The position numbers and the translations under genes were made by a program. The notes beneath the pieces were generated by a model. It saw nothing but the letters and a program-made list of their open reading frames with translations. It made no database searches and was not told where the DNA came from. This document shows, piece by piece, positions 22,136 through 30,594 of a DNA stretch of 40,396 nt. Source of the stretch: an uncultured Eubacteriales bacterium (GTDB lineage: Bacteria > Bacillota > Clostridia > Christensenellales > Aristaeellaceae); assembly GCA_902785105.1 (NCBI GenBank), contig CACZXF010000042.1:1-40396 (forward strand). Direction: 5' to 3'. Numbering within the stretch: position 1 is the first letter of the stretch; every line of letters begins with the position of its first letter.

Positions 22136-23848
22136 TTACATCCTCGTCGGGGCCTCGACACCGATGAGGTACAGCGCCACCTTCAAGGTCTGCCGCACGG
22201 CGTCGGTGAGCTGGAGGCGGGCGGCGCGGATGGCGGGGTCGTCCACCATGACCTTGTTCTCATAGTAGAACTTGTTGAACGCCTGGGCCAGGTCCACGGC
22301 GAAGCGGGTGACCATGCTCGGCTCGGAGCGGTTGACGGCGGACTTTAAGATGTCCGGGAACTGCTCGATGAGGCGCACCACGTCCTGGCTGAAGGTATCG
22401 GACAGGGCGGAGAAATCCGGGGCGGAAACATCAATGCCCTCCGCCTTGCGCAGCACGGAGCAGGCGCGGGCGTGGGTGTACTGCACATAGGGGCCGGTCT
22501 CGCCGTCAAAATTGAGGGCGCGCTCCCAGGTGAAGTCGATGTCCTTGATGCGGTTGTTGTACAGGTCGAAGAACACCACCGCGCCGATGCCCACCTGGCG
22601 GGCCACCTCGTCCTTGTCCTCCAAATCGGGGCTCTTTTCCTCAATGATGGCTCTCGCCTTTTCGATGGCCTGGGTGAGCAGCTCGTCCAGATAGACCACG
22701 CGGCCCTCCCGGGTGGACAGGCTCTCGCCGCCGAAGGACACCATGCCGAAGGCGACGTGCTCGCACTGCTTATACCAGTCATACCCCATCAGCTCCAGCA
22801 CCTTGAAGAGCTGGCGGAAGTGGAGGTCCTGCTGGTAGGCCACGACATAGAGGGACTTGTCGAAATTATAGGTATCCTTGCGGTACTTGGCCGCGGCCAG
22901 GTCGCGGGTGATGTAGAGCGTCGCGCCGTCGCTCCTCAGAATGAGGGCGGGGGGCATACCGTAGTCCTGGAGGTCAACGATCTGCGCGCCCTTGTCCTCG
23001 ATGAGCAGGCCCTTGGCCTTGAGGTCGTCGATGATGGGCTGCATCTTGTCGTTGTAGAAGCTCTCACCGGCGTAGGAATCGAACTTCACGCCCAGCATGT
23101 CGTAGACCCGCTCGGCGTCCTTCAAGGTCACGCTCTTGAACCAGTTGAAGATCTCCAGCGCCTCCGGGTCGCCGTCCTCGATCTTCTTGAACCAGGCGCG
23201 GCCCTCGTCGTCCAGGGCGGGATTGTCCTTGGCCTCCTGGTTGAAGCGGACGTAGAGCTTCACCATCTCGTCCACGCCGCCGGCGGCCACGGTGTCATGG
23301 TCGCCCCAGCGCTTGTAGGCGGCGATCATCTTGCCGAACTGGGTGCCCCAGTCGCCCAGATGGTTCACGCCCACGGCATTCCAGCCGAAGAACTTGTGCA
23401 GGCGATAGAGGGAATTGCCGATCATCGTAGTGGACAGATGGCCGATGTGGAAGCGCTTGGCGATGTTGATGGAGGAGTAGTCCAGCACCACCGTCTTCCC
23501 CGCGCCGGAGTCGTCCGCGCCGTAGCGCTCGCCGTCGGTGAGCACCTGGGTGATGACCTTCTCCGCGTAGGTGGCCCGGTCGATGAAGAAATTCAGATAG
23601 CCCTTCACCGCCTCGGCCCTGCTCAGAAAGTCGGCCTTGATGGCCCCGGCCAGCGCGTCCGCGATCATCATCGGGCTCTTGCGCAGGGGCTTGGCCAGCT
23701 TGAAGCAGGGGAAGGCATAGTCGCCCATGGCCGTGTCCGGGGGAATTTCCAGCGCGGCGGCGATCTCCGGGGCCGTGATGGCGACCTCGCCGTAGACCGC
23801 GCCGATGGCGTTCATGATCTCGCTGGCAACCGCTTGCTTGAAATCCAT
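22136..23848 (-). CDS. argS: Arginyl-tRNA synthetase
   Basis: A 570-residue class I enzyme that charges tRNA-Arg. It has an N-terminal ArgRS-specific Add1 domain (about 1-100, PDTAMGDYAFPCF), the HIGH motif in NIAKRFHIGHLS (about residues 125-136), the catalytic fold with WGTQFGKMIAAY, a KMSK-equivalent loop GGESLSTREGRVV (ArgRS usually lacks a canonical KMSKS), and the DALR anticodon-binding domain (FYYENKVMVDDPAIRAARL). The ATG at 23848 has GAGG 8 nt upstream; a longer in-frame reading lacks family similarity. There is no T-box leader here, unlike metG. Confidence 0.96.
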   Translation of the reverse strand: MDFKQAVASEIMNAIGAVYGEVAITAPEIAAALEIPPDTAMGDYAFPCFKLAKPLRKSPMMIADALAGAIKADFLSRAEAVKGYLNFFIDRATYAEKVITQVLTDGERYGADDSGAGKTVVLDYSSINIAKRFHIGHLSTTMIGNSLYRLHKFFGWNAVGVNHLGDWGTQFGKMIAAYKRWGDHDTVAAGGVDEMVKLYVRFNQEAKDNPALDDEGRAWFKKIEDGDPEALEIFNWFKSVTLKDAERVYDMLGVKFDSYAGESFYNDKMQPIIDDLKAKGLLIEDKGAQIVDLQDYGMPPALILRSDGATLYITRDLAAAKYRKDTYNFDKSLYVVAYQQDLHFRQLFKVLELMGYDWYKQCEHVAFGMVSFGGESLSTREGRVVYLDELLTQAIEKARAIIEEKSPDLEDKDEVARQVGIGAVVFFDLYNNRIKDIDFTWERALNFDGETGPYVQYTHARACSVLRKAEGIDVSAPDFSALSDTFSQDVVRLIEQFPDILKSAVNRSEPSMVTRFAVDLAQAFNKFYYENKVMVDDPAIRAARLQLTDAVRQTLKVALYLIGVEAPTRM

Positions 23849-23879
23849 GGAATACACCTCGTTATTCAAATTACACAAC

Positions 23880-23908
23880 ATTATACACAAAACATGAGGA
23901 GCGAACAA
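23880..23908 (-). promoter_or_regulatory. argS promoter
   Basis: Minus strand TTGTTC (23903-23908), 17-nt spacer, TATAAT (23880-23885). Confidence 0.8.
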
Positions 23909-23919
23909 GGGTGAAGCGG

Positions 23920-23968
23920 TAAAAAAACAGAGGCCGCGGCGCTGGGGATGGGCCGCGGCCTCTGTTTT
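23920..23968 (-). terminator. Terminator of the deacetylase gene
   Basis: A perfect 16-bp stem AAAACAGAGGCCGCGG (23924-23939) with its complement (23953-23968). On the minus strand a run of seven Ts follows. It lies 160 nt beyond the deacetylase stop, after a GC-rich repeat, so the repeat is transcribed as 3' untranslated RNA. Confidence 0.9.
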
Positions 23969-23979
23969 GGTTGGGGTGG

Positions 23980-24130
23980 CAGATTGGAATTTGTCTGGGA
24001 GTCAAGCCGACCTTGTAGGGGCGCTGTTTCGGCGCCCGCCTTGTACGAAGCGCACCGTCCTACCCGGCGGGCGGCGCAACGCCGCCCCTACAGGAGAGTG
24101 CGCATCTTCCCTACAAATCCCCGTCCATCA
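23980..24130 (+). repeat. GC-rich arm/core repeat overlapping a stop codon
   Basis: Left arm GATTGGAATTTGTCTGGGAG, both core hairpins, right arm CCTACAAATCCCCGTCCATCA. The last bases TCA (24128-24130) are the TGA stop of the leftward deacetylase gene, corresponding to the TGATAAACGGGG end of other copies. Confidence 0.9.
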
Positions 24131-25402
24131 ATACGCTCCTTGCAGCAGCGTCTGGATCAGCTCCGGGTCGGCGACGCCGGTCTGCTCCAGGTTGTGGTCG
24201 CGCTGGTAGGCGGTGACGGCTTCGGCGCAGCCGGGGCCATAGACGCCGTCGGGCTCTCCGGTGAGGTAGCCCAGCTCGATGAGCTTCTGTTGGAGCAGGT
24301 AGGCGTACCAGGAGTAGGTGGTCTTTTTCATGGTGGTGTAGACCGGGGTGTAGGGGGCCAGCGTGGGGACGGGGTAGTCCTTGGCGGGCATGGTCAGCTC
24401 GCTGGTCTCGTTGGCGGGATAGTCGAACATCTCGTTGAGGGTCACGAGCTGGTAGCCCTGCTGCACCGCCCAGGGGATGAAGCGCTCCAATTTATCCCAG
24501 TCGTTGTTGGTGGTGTGGAACAGGTAGATGGCGCCGGGCTTGAGGGCGGCGGCGATCTCCTTGTCCGTGCTGGTGGAGCCGGCGCAGCTCCAGTGGGCGA
24601 TGCCGTAGTAGCCCAGCTGCTGGGCGTACATCTGCATCCGCTGGTCCCGTCTGGCGTCGCCGCCCTTGGGGCGCAGGAAGTGGCAGTGGTACTCCACGCC
24701 CAGTATGCTGCTCAAAGCCATCTGCTGCATGTAGACCTGCTCGGCCAGCCGCTCCGGGGTGCTGTTGTACAGGCCGGAGTGGGTGTAGGTGTGGTTTTCC
24801 AGCTCGAAGCCGTTCTCCCAGGCGTAGCGCAGGGTCTCGGACTGGGACTCCTTGATGGCGTTCTCGCCGATGGGGAATATGGTCAGCTTGCCACCCACAT
24901 CCATGGCGGTCTGCACGATCTTCTTCAGGTTCTCCGCCTGGAAGCAGTCGTCCACGGTGATGGCGATGATGTTCTCGTCCGTCTCCGCCTTGCTGAACAC
25001 GGGAATGAAGCCCTCCGCCGTGGGTGTGGGCCGGGACAGCGCCCGCTTGCTGCCTGTATTCAAGTCAGGGGTGGGCGTCGGCGTAAAGGGCGTGGGCGCG
25101 ATGGTGGGCGTCGGCGTGGGTTCTGCCGTGATGAGGGGCTGGGAGAGCTCGTCGTCCGAGAAGCCGGGGGCCTCCTCCTCGCCCTCCACCTCCGCCATCA
25201 GCTCCGGCACCGGCGCGGTGTCCATTGCCAGCGGGGCCGAGACCGGCTGATCCTTCTGCCGTAGCCCCGACGCGATCAGCACCCCCGCCACGATCAGTAT
25301 CACCAGCCCCAGCGCGCCGCCCCCCAGCATCAAAAGCCGCCTGCGTTGCTGCTGCCGCTGCCGGGCCCGGGAAAATGTGGGCCTCCTGTATTGCCTGGCC
25401 AT
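24128..25402 (-). CDS. Membrane-anchored polysaccharide deacetylase with peptidoglycan-binding domain
   Basis: A 424-residue protein with a very basic N-terminus and a signal anchor (about 24-46), a Pro/Thr linker (about 93-113), a NodB deacetylase domain (about 144-340) and a PG_binding_1 tail (about 355-424, LLQQKLIELGYLTGEPDG). Catalytic marks are present: D151-D152 (TVDDC) and the metal histidines H204 and H208 (NHTYTH), plus RPKGG as a degenerate RPPYG motif. It likely removes acetyl groups from peptidoglycan or another wall glycan outside the membrane. It is the active-looking paralogue of the residue-less protein at 7521-8858. RBS AGGAGGTAAATT. The stop codon lies at a repeat edge. Confidence 0.88.
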   Translation of the reverse strand: MARQYRRPTFSRARQRQQQRRRLLMLGGGALGLVILIVAGVLIASGLRQKDQPVSAPLAMDTAPVPELMAEVEGEEEAPGFSDDELSQPLITAEPTPTPTIAPTPFTPTPTPDLNTGSKRALSRPTPTAEGFIPVFSKAETDENIIAITVDDCFQAENLKKIVQTAMDVGGKLTIFPIGENAIKESQSETLRYAWENGFELENHTYTHSGLYNSTPERLAEQVYMQQMALSSILGVEYHCHFLRPKGGDARRDQRMQMYAQQLGYYGIAHWSCAGSTSTDKEIAAALKPGAIYLFHTTNNDWDKLERFIPWAVQQGYQLVTLNEMFDYPANETSELTMPAKDYPVPTLAPYTPVYTTMKKTTYSWYAYLLQQKLIELGYLTGEPDGVYGPGCAEAVTAYQRDHNLEQTGVADPELIQTLLQGAY

Positions 25403-25475
25403 AATTTACCTCCTGATGATTGTCAGGTTGCTTTGGTTGGAGTAAAATGTTACGAGAGTGTAATCTTTTTGAATA

Positions 25476-25625
25476 GGGAATGGGAAATGGGCAATGGGAA
25501 ATTGTGGCGCAAATCCTTACGGATTTGTCTGATTAAAAAGAACACGCGCGGGAGTTCATTTTTTATAAAAGAAATCCGAAGAATTTCATCATACATTTCC
25601 CATTCCCCATTTCCCATTCCCCATT
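25476..25625. repeat. Heptamer-arm inverted repeat, AATGGGN dialect with AAATCC core
   Basis: The left arm 25476-25503 (AATGGGA/AATGGGC units) matches the right arm 25594-25625 in reverse at 26 of 27 positions over its length. Inside are AAATCCTTACGGATTT (25511-25526) and AAATCCGAAGAATTT (25572-25586), related to the cores of the GAGTGGA-armed elements at 4665 and 13242. It fills much of the 444-nt gap before the BIG2 gene; the rest is AT-rich and holds that gene's promoter. Confidence 0.85.
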
Positions 25626-25755
25626 GTTCCAAATGAATTATATCAAATCCCCTTCCCCCTGTCAAATATGAAGGGAAATACCAGTTTTGTTCATCAGATT
25701 TCCGGAAAAAATCGGGAGTTGCCACAGATTCGCCACAGGTACTTGTTACAAAATC

Positions 25756-25784
25756 TTGATATTTAATCTTAATTGTGGTAAAAT
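25756..25784 (+). promoter_or_regulatory. Promoter of the BIG2-NlpC/P60 gene
   Basis: TTGATA (25756-25761), 17-nt spacer, TAAAAT (25779-25784), 63 nt before the start codon. Confidence 0.8.
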
Positions 25785-25846
25785 AATCCCGATGTGTATT
25801 AATAAGCCAGTAGAAGAATGAAACATATTCGGAGGCATGATTTTAT

Positions 25847-28800
25847 ATGAAACGTTGGTTTACCGCAGCGCTCGCGCTTGTTATGACCTTCTCATCCACG
25901 CCGGCCGGCATGATGGCCGCCAGAGCGGAGGAATCGGCCCTGGAGGCATACGTCCCGGAGGCGGAGGGTCTGACGCTCGGAGATGAGGAAACGGCGGAGG
26001 AATCCGCCGCGCCGCTGCGGGAAACCCCTGATGAGGCGACGGAGGAGGTCATTGAGCTCGAGGAGAGCGAGGCCGTTGAATCCGAAGCCGTGGAGGCCGA
26101 ACTGGCCTCGGCGGCCCAGCCCACCAGCATCAAATTAAACTTCACCTCGGGCACCATCGGCGTCGGGGAGACCTTCAACGGCCTTTTCGTGATCGCCAGC
26201 CCGGAAGGCGCTTCCACGGAGGTCACCTGGACCTCCAGCAAGACCAAGGTGGTCCAGGTGGACCCCGTGACCGGCGCGCTCACCGGCATCAAGACCGGCT
26301 CTGCCACCATCACCGCCACCACCCCAAATGGCAAGAAGGCCACCTGCAAGGTCAAGGTCAAGAAGGGGCCCACGTCCATCACCGTCAGCCCCTCTTCCAT
26401 GAAGCTGGGCTACGGCGGCGTCAGCAGCCGGCTCGGCCTCAAGTTCTCCAGCGGCTCCGCGTGCAGCACGGTCTACTTCACCTCCAGCGATCCCGGCGTT
26501 GCCACCGTGGACGCCTACGGCACGGTGACCTCCGTGGGCAGCGGCACCGCCGTCATCACCGCCACTGCCTACAACGGCGTCAGCGATTCCTGCGAGGTGA
26601 CCGTCCTCGGCGCGCCCGCCAGCCTCGTCTTTGAAAAGAGCACCCTGAACGTGGGCGCGGGTCAGACCGCTACCCTTGAGGCTCAGGCCTACGACAGATC
26701 CGGCAATCCCGCCGAGACCGGCGTCACCTACAGCCTCGTCTCCGCCAGCCCCAGGGGCTGCGTCAGCGTCAGCGCCGACGGCAAGGTCAAAGCCTCCGCC
26801 TCCGGCACCGCCGTGGTGCGCGGCACCACTGCCAACGGGCTGACCGCCACCTGCAATGTGGCCGTGGTGGCCATGCCGGTCGCCATCAAGTTGAACCAGA
26901 GCACCGGCATGCTGGCTGTCGGTGAGACCTACACGGGCCTCACCGCCACGCTGATCTCCTCCGACGGCAGCGACTCCGCCGGCGAGGTCATCTGGACCTC
27001 CAGCAAGCCGAAGATCGTCTATGTGGACGAGGACACCGGCGCGCTGACCGCCCTCAAGACCGGCACCGCCGTGATCACCGCCCAGACCTCAGGCGGTCTC
27101 AAGGACACCTGCAAGGTCACCGTCAAGAAGGCGCCCACCAGCATCTCCCTCTCCCCCGAAACGCTGAAGCTCAGCGCGGGCGGCATGAGCCAGGAGCTGG
27201 GTGTAATCCTCTCCAAGAACAGCGCCCTGGGCGGGCTGAGCTTCACCTCCAGCAACACGAACGTCGCGCGGGTGAACAGCGACGGCATCGTCACCTCCGT
27301 GGGCGAGGGCACCGCGGTCATCACCGCCACCACCTTCAACGGCAAGACCGCGAAGTGCACCGTCACCGTGGCCGGTGAGCCGGCCAGCGTGGTGATGGAC
27401 CACACCGCCATCTCCGTGGGCATGGGCGACAAGGGCAGCGTCAGCGCCACCCCGCTCACCGCCTCCGGCAATGTGGCCGGCACCAATCTCACCTATTACA
27501 TCGAATCCAATTCGCCCAATCCGGGCTGCATCAAGCTGGACGCGGACACCGGCGCGGTCACCGCAGTCTCCGGCGGCACGGCCTACGTCAACGTCAGGAC
27601 CCACAACGGCATCACCGCCGCCCAGTCCTGCGTGGTGACGGTGACCGCCAAGCCCAAGGCCCTGTCCCTGCCCTCCAAGCTCACCGTGGGCGTGGGGGAC
27701 ACGCTGGAGGCGCTGGAGGCCGTGCTGACCTTCCAGGACGGCACCACCGGCCCCGCCACGGGCCTGACCTGGTCCAGCAGCAATAAGAAGGTCGTGGCCG
27801 TGGACGCGGCCACCGGCACGCTCACCGCCCTCAAGAAGGGCACCGCCACCATCACCGCCAAGACCTCCGGCGGCCTGAAGGACACCTGCAAGATCACCGT
27901 CAGCGCCGCGCCCACCGGCCTCACCCTGAGCCCCTCCGCCGTGAAGCTCAGCGCCGGCGGCATGAAGTTCCAGTTGGCGGCAAATGTCACCGGCGTCAGC
28001 GCCGCGGACGTGAGCTTCTCCTCCAGCAATCCCGCCGTGGCCACCGTCAGCAATGACGGCGTGATCACCACCGTGAGCGCGGGCAAGGCCACCATCACCG
28101 GAAAGACCTACAACGGCAAGACCGCCACCTGCGCGGTCACCGTCACCAGTGTACCGGCGAAGGCCAGCTTCAGCACCACCCAGATGACGCTGGGCACCGA
28201 CGAGACCGTCATCCCCGACGTCAAGGTCCAGGCGGCGGACGGCAGCGAAGCCGTGGCCGATCTGAACTTCCGCATCCTGGCGGGTCCCCAGTACATCAGC
28301 CTGAACAGCGCCACCGGCGAGATCACCGCCAAGGAAGCCGGCACCGCCGTGGTGGGCGTCAGCACCCACAATGGCGTCAGCGCCAGCAACACCTGCACCA
28401 TCACCGTCGTGGCCGAGGCCACCGACATCTCCCTGAGCCAGACCAGCGCCAGCCTGGGCGCGGGCGAGATCGTCCAGCTCAAGGCCAGGGTGAAGGCCGT
28501 CAAGGGCGCGAACACCGGCGTGAGCTGGTCCTCCTCCAACACCAAGGTGGCGAAGGTCAGCGCGGCCGGCGTGGTCACCGCCGTGGCGGCGGGCAGCGCC
28601 ACCATCACCGCCCAGACTGCCAACGGCCTCAAGGCCACCTGCAAGGTGACGGTCTACAAGGCTCCCACCTCCATCTCCCTGAGCCCGGCCAGCGGCTCCG
28701 TGTACGTGGGCGAGGCCGGCCAGTACGTGGTCAAGGTGTCCAGCGGCGCGGGCGGGTATGTCAGCTTCACCAGCAGCGATCCCGACATCGCCGAGGTGGA

Positions 28801-29368
28801 CGACGAGGGCGTCGTCGTCGGCATCTATCCCGGCACCGTCACCATCACCGCCACCACCTACAACGGCAAGAAGGCCACCGCCAAGCTGACCGTCAAGCGC
28901 CGCTCCACCTCCACGCCGTCCTATGACGATTACGGCGACGACGAGCCCAGCGGCGGCGATTACGAGTACGACGAGACCATCGAGCGCGTCATCGCCCTGG
29001 CCGAAAGTCAGCTCGGCAAGCCCTACAAGTCCAAGGGCGGCTACAAGGATTCCAATCCCAGCGGCTTCGATTGCAGCGGCCTGGTTTACTGGTGCTACTA
29101 TCAGGTGGGCATCAAGCTGGGCGACAGCCCCTCCAAGCAGGCCAACGACAGCAAGTACACCCGGATCGACAGCATCAGCGACCTGCAGCGCGGCGACGTG
29201 GTCTGCTTCAAGAGCGATTCCTCCAGCAGCGTCAGCCACACCGGCATCTACCGCGGCGACGGCGAGTTCATCCACGCCTCCTCCGCCGGCAAGGCCGTCA
29301 TCATCACCGACATCAACAAGGATTATTACTCCCGCAACTTCGTCTGCGGCCGCAGGATCATCGAGTGA
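25847..29368 (+). CDS. Secreted BIG2-repeat NlpC/P60 cell-wall hydrolase
   Basis: A 1173-residue exported protein. It has a signal peptide (1-27, MKRWFTAALALVMTFSSTPA), an acidic region (28-90), eleven BIG2 Ig-like domains of about 80-90 residues (about 92-1010, each ending in a GTAxITAxTxNG-type strand and a CxVTV strand), an Asp/Ser/Tyr linker (about 1015-1042) and an NlpC/P60 domain (1043-1173). The catalytic residues are visible: Cys1076 (FDCSG), His1131 (SHTG) and His1143 (FIHAS), which fit an endopeptidase cutting peptidoglycan stem peptides. The BIG2 domains fall in a repeating A-B-C order. The SD is GGAGG 11 nt upstream. It is monocistronic, with promoter and terminator. Confidence 0.94.
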   Translation: MKRWFTAALALVMTFSSTPAGMMAARAEESALEAYVPEAEGLTLGDEETAEESAAPLRETPDEATEEVIELEESEAVESEAVEAELASAAQPTSIKLNFTSGTIGVGETFNGLFVIASPEGASTEVTWTSSKTKVVQVDPVTGALTGIKTGSATITATTPNGKKATCKVKVKKGPTSITVSPSSMKLGYGGVSSRLGLKFSSGSACSTVYFTSSDPGVATVDAYGTVTSVGSGTAVITATAYNGVSDSCEVTVLGAPASLVFEKSTLNVGAGQTATLEAQAYDRSGNPAETGVTYSLVSASPRGCVSVSADGKVKASASGTAVVRGTTANGLTATCNVAVVAMPVAIKLNQSTGMLAVGETYTGLTATLISSDGSDSAGEVIWTSSKPKIVYVDEDTGALTALKTGTAVITAQTSGGLKDTCKVTVKKAPTSISLSPETLKLSAGGMSQELGVILSKNSALGGLSFTSSNTNVARVNSDGIVTSVGEGTAVITATTFNGKTAKCTVTVAGEPASVVMDHTAISVGMGDKGSVSATPLTASGNVAGTNLTYYIESNSPNPGCIKLDADTGAVTAVSGGTAYVNVRTHNGITAAQSCVVTVTAKPKALSLPSKLTVGVGDTLEALEAVLTFQDGTTGPATGLTWSSSNKKVVAVDAATGTLTALKKGTATITAKTSGGLKDTCKITVSAAPTGLTLSPSAVKLSAGGMKFQLAANVTGVSAADVSFSSSNPAVATVSNDGVITTVSAGKATITGKTYNGKTATCAVTVTSVPAKASFSTTQMTLGTDETVIPDVKVQAADGSEAVADLNFRILAGPQYISLNSATGEITAKEAGTAVVGVSTHNGVSASNTCTITVVAEATDISLSQTSASLGAGEIVQLKARVKAVKGANTGVSWSSSNTKVAKVSAAGVVTAVAAGSATITAQTANGLKATCKVTVYKAPTSISLSPASGSVYVGEAGQYVVKVSSGAGGYVSFTSSDPDIAEVDDEGVVVGIYPGTVTITATTYNGKKATAKLTVKRRSTSTPSYDDYGDDEPSGGDYEYDETIERVIALAESQLGKPYKSKGGYKDSNPSGFDCSGLVYWCYYQVGIKLGDSPSKQANDSKYTRIDSISDLQRGDVVCFKSDSSSSVSHTGIYRGDGEFIHASSAGKAVIITDINKDYYSRNFVCGRRIIE

Positions 29369-29380
29369 TCCGCCATGCGG

Positions 29381-29413
29381 AATTCCCCGGAGCCAACGGC
29401 TCCGGGGAATTTT
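29381..29413 (+). terminator. Terminator of the BIG2-NlpC/P60 gene
   Basis: AATTCCCCGGAGCC (29381-29394) pairs perfectly with GGCTCCGGGGAATT (29398-29411) around a 3-nt loop, followed by TTAAT. Confidence 0.88.
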
Positions 29414-29421
29414 AATGTCAG

Positions 29422-29575
29422 TATAAAACAGGGATTTTTCGGGGAGATACACACTCTCCTGTAGGGGCGGCGTTGCGCCGCCCGCCGGGTAGGACAATTC
29501 GTTTCGTTGGGGGCGGGCGCCGAAACGGCGCCCCTACAAGGTTGGTTTGACTCCCTGACAGATTCCAATTTATCA
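29422..29575 (-). repeat. GC-rich arm/core palindromic repeat
   Basis: A complete copy in reverse orientation: AAACAGGGATTTTTCGGGGA arm, both hairpins, AAGGTTGGTTTGACTCCCTG and ACAGATTCCAATTTATC. It starts 11 nt after the BIG2 gene terminator. The 361-nt gap otherwise contains only the next promoter. Confidence 0.93.
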
Positions 29576-29641
29576 CATTCTCCAAACCTGCCCCTTTTTT
29601 AGCCAAAAGCGTGACATTTTTTCAAAATCGAGGGGTTTCGT

Positions 29642-29670
29642 TTGACGTCAACGGGCTGAGCATGTATAAT
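29642..29670 (+). promoter_or_regulatory. Promoter of the small membrane protein gene
   Basis: TTGACG (29642-29647), 17-nt spacer, TATAAT (29665-29670). A near-consensus promoter. Confidence 0.85.
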
Positions 29671-29729
29671 AACATCAGTATGTGATAATAATTGGTAGGG
29701 AGTACCCTTTTTGAAAGGAGCATGGCAAC

Positions 29730-29999
29730 ATGGCTAAGAACGGCAAGAAAGGGCCTTCGGTATTGAATTGGATGGGCACGCTGATACTCTACGCCATTCC
29801 CGGCGTGAGCCTGATATTTCTGATACTGTCCGCGATATTCGCCAAATCCAGCGCCAAGCGCAATTTCGCCATCGCCGGCATACTGCTGGAGGTCATCTGT
29901 GTGATACTCATCTTCGCCGCCTTCGCGGTGTTCCCGGATACCTTCACCCAGTTGAGCCAGCAACTCCGGGAGGCCGGTCGGGTCGTGCAGATCCCATGA
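29730..29999 (+). CDS. Small two-helix membrane protein of unknown function
   Basis: An 89-residue protein. A short basic N-terminus (MAKNGKKG) is followed by two predicted transmembrane helices (about 16-36, MGTLILYAIPGVSLIFLILSA, and about 47-68) separated by a short basic loop (KSSAKRN), then a soluble tail (DTFTQLSQQLREAGRVVQIP). I do not recognise a family. It has a strong promoter, an RBS (GAAAGGAG) and a strong terminator, so it is expressed on its own. Confidence 0.8.
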   Translation: MAKNGKKGPSVLNWMGTLILYAIPGVSLIFLILSAIFAKSSAKRNFAIAGILLEVICVILIFAAFAVFPDTFTQLSQQLREAGRVVQIP

Positions 30000-30010
30000 C
30001 ACAACCAACA

Positions 30011-30053
30011 AGGCCGCGCCGTCTGAATGCAGACGGCGCGGCCTGTTATTTTT
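30011..30053 (+). terminator. Terminator of the small membrane protein gene
   Basis: A perfect 15-bp stem AGGCCGCGCCGTCTG (30011-30025) with its complement (30030-30044), then GTTATTTTTT. Confidence 0.93.
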
Positions 30054-30061
30054 TAGGGATT

Positions 30062-30189
30062 TGATAAACAGGGATTTGTCGGGGAGTTGCCCGCTCTCCT
30101 GTAGGGGCGGCGTTGCGCCGCCCGCCGGGCAGGACGATGCGTTTCGTTAGAGGCGGGCGCCTTTTCAGCTCGATAAATTCCAATTTACC
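30062..30189 (-). repeat. GC-rich arm/core repeat, first hairpin truncated
   Basis: TGATAAACAGGGATTTGTCG arm, second hairpin complete, then GGCGGGCGCCTTTTCAGCTC where the first hairpin should continue, and the CGATAAATTCCAATTTACC arm. The truncation is similar in place to that of the copy at 21999 but differs in sequence. Confidence 0.88.
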
Positions 30190-30201
30190 GCGCTCTCAAA
30201 C

Positions 30202-30594
30202 TCATCTTCCCGCCTTGGTGGCGATGTTGATCAGCACCCAGTCGGTGCCGGCCTGCTGGAAGCCGTAGCGCTCGAAGGTGACGACGTTGTTTTCGGTCAC
30301 CCGGAGGTCCAGGTTGAACACCTCGGTGGTGACGCCGGGGCGGAGCTGGAAGTCGGCCATGGGGAAGCAGGTGCGGATGGTGTTGTTCATGGCCCGGCGC
30401 CCGGCGTCGTCCATGGCGCTGAGGCGTGCGTTGACAGTGTCGATGAAGGTCCGGGTCTCATTGGCAAGCAGCGTGGGATCGCTGGCCAGCCCGGCCACCA
30501 CCACATCGCGGAAGCCGATGAAGTAAAGCCCCGCCAGAAGCTGGTCCCGCACCGGCAGCGCCTGGAGAGCCGCCAGCTCCGAGGGGATGAACAA
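30202..30594 (-). pseudogene. C-terminal part of the CxxC-knuckle secreted protein, out of frame
   Basis: This frame encodes about 130 residues (PSELAALQALPVRDQLLAG onward) that continue the upstream protein after the NIDRL segment. One extra base between 30583 and 30592 separates the two frames: removing c30592, or one base of the GGGG run at 30583-30586, joins them. The segment has no ribosome binding site of its own at the frame start. It forms a compact alpha/beta-looking domain with conserved-looking FYFIGFRD-type and TTEVFNLDLRV strands. I do not recognise the family. It is either a real frameshift mutation or a sequence error. Confidence 0.75.

Noticed and set aside
23838-23908. Extended argS start upstream of 23848
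   Set aside because: The extra N-terminal residues have no family similarity and would include the -10 box; the ATG at 23848 has a good ribosome site and the standard ArgRS beginning.
27089-29497. Long open frame antisense to the BIG2-NlpC/P60 gene, Gly/Ala/Asp/His-rich (about 800 residues)
   Set aside because: It mirrors the high-GC third-position bias and internal repeats of the sense gene, has no recognisable domain, and has no plausible ribosome site. Similar mirror frames oppose metG (3133-4446), polA (33280-35691), argS (22472-23914) and feoB (11089-12684).
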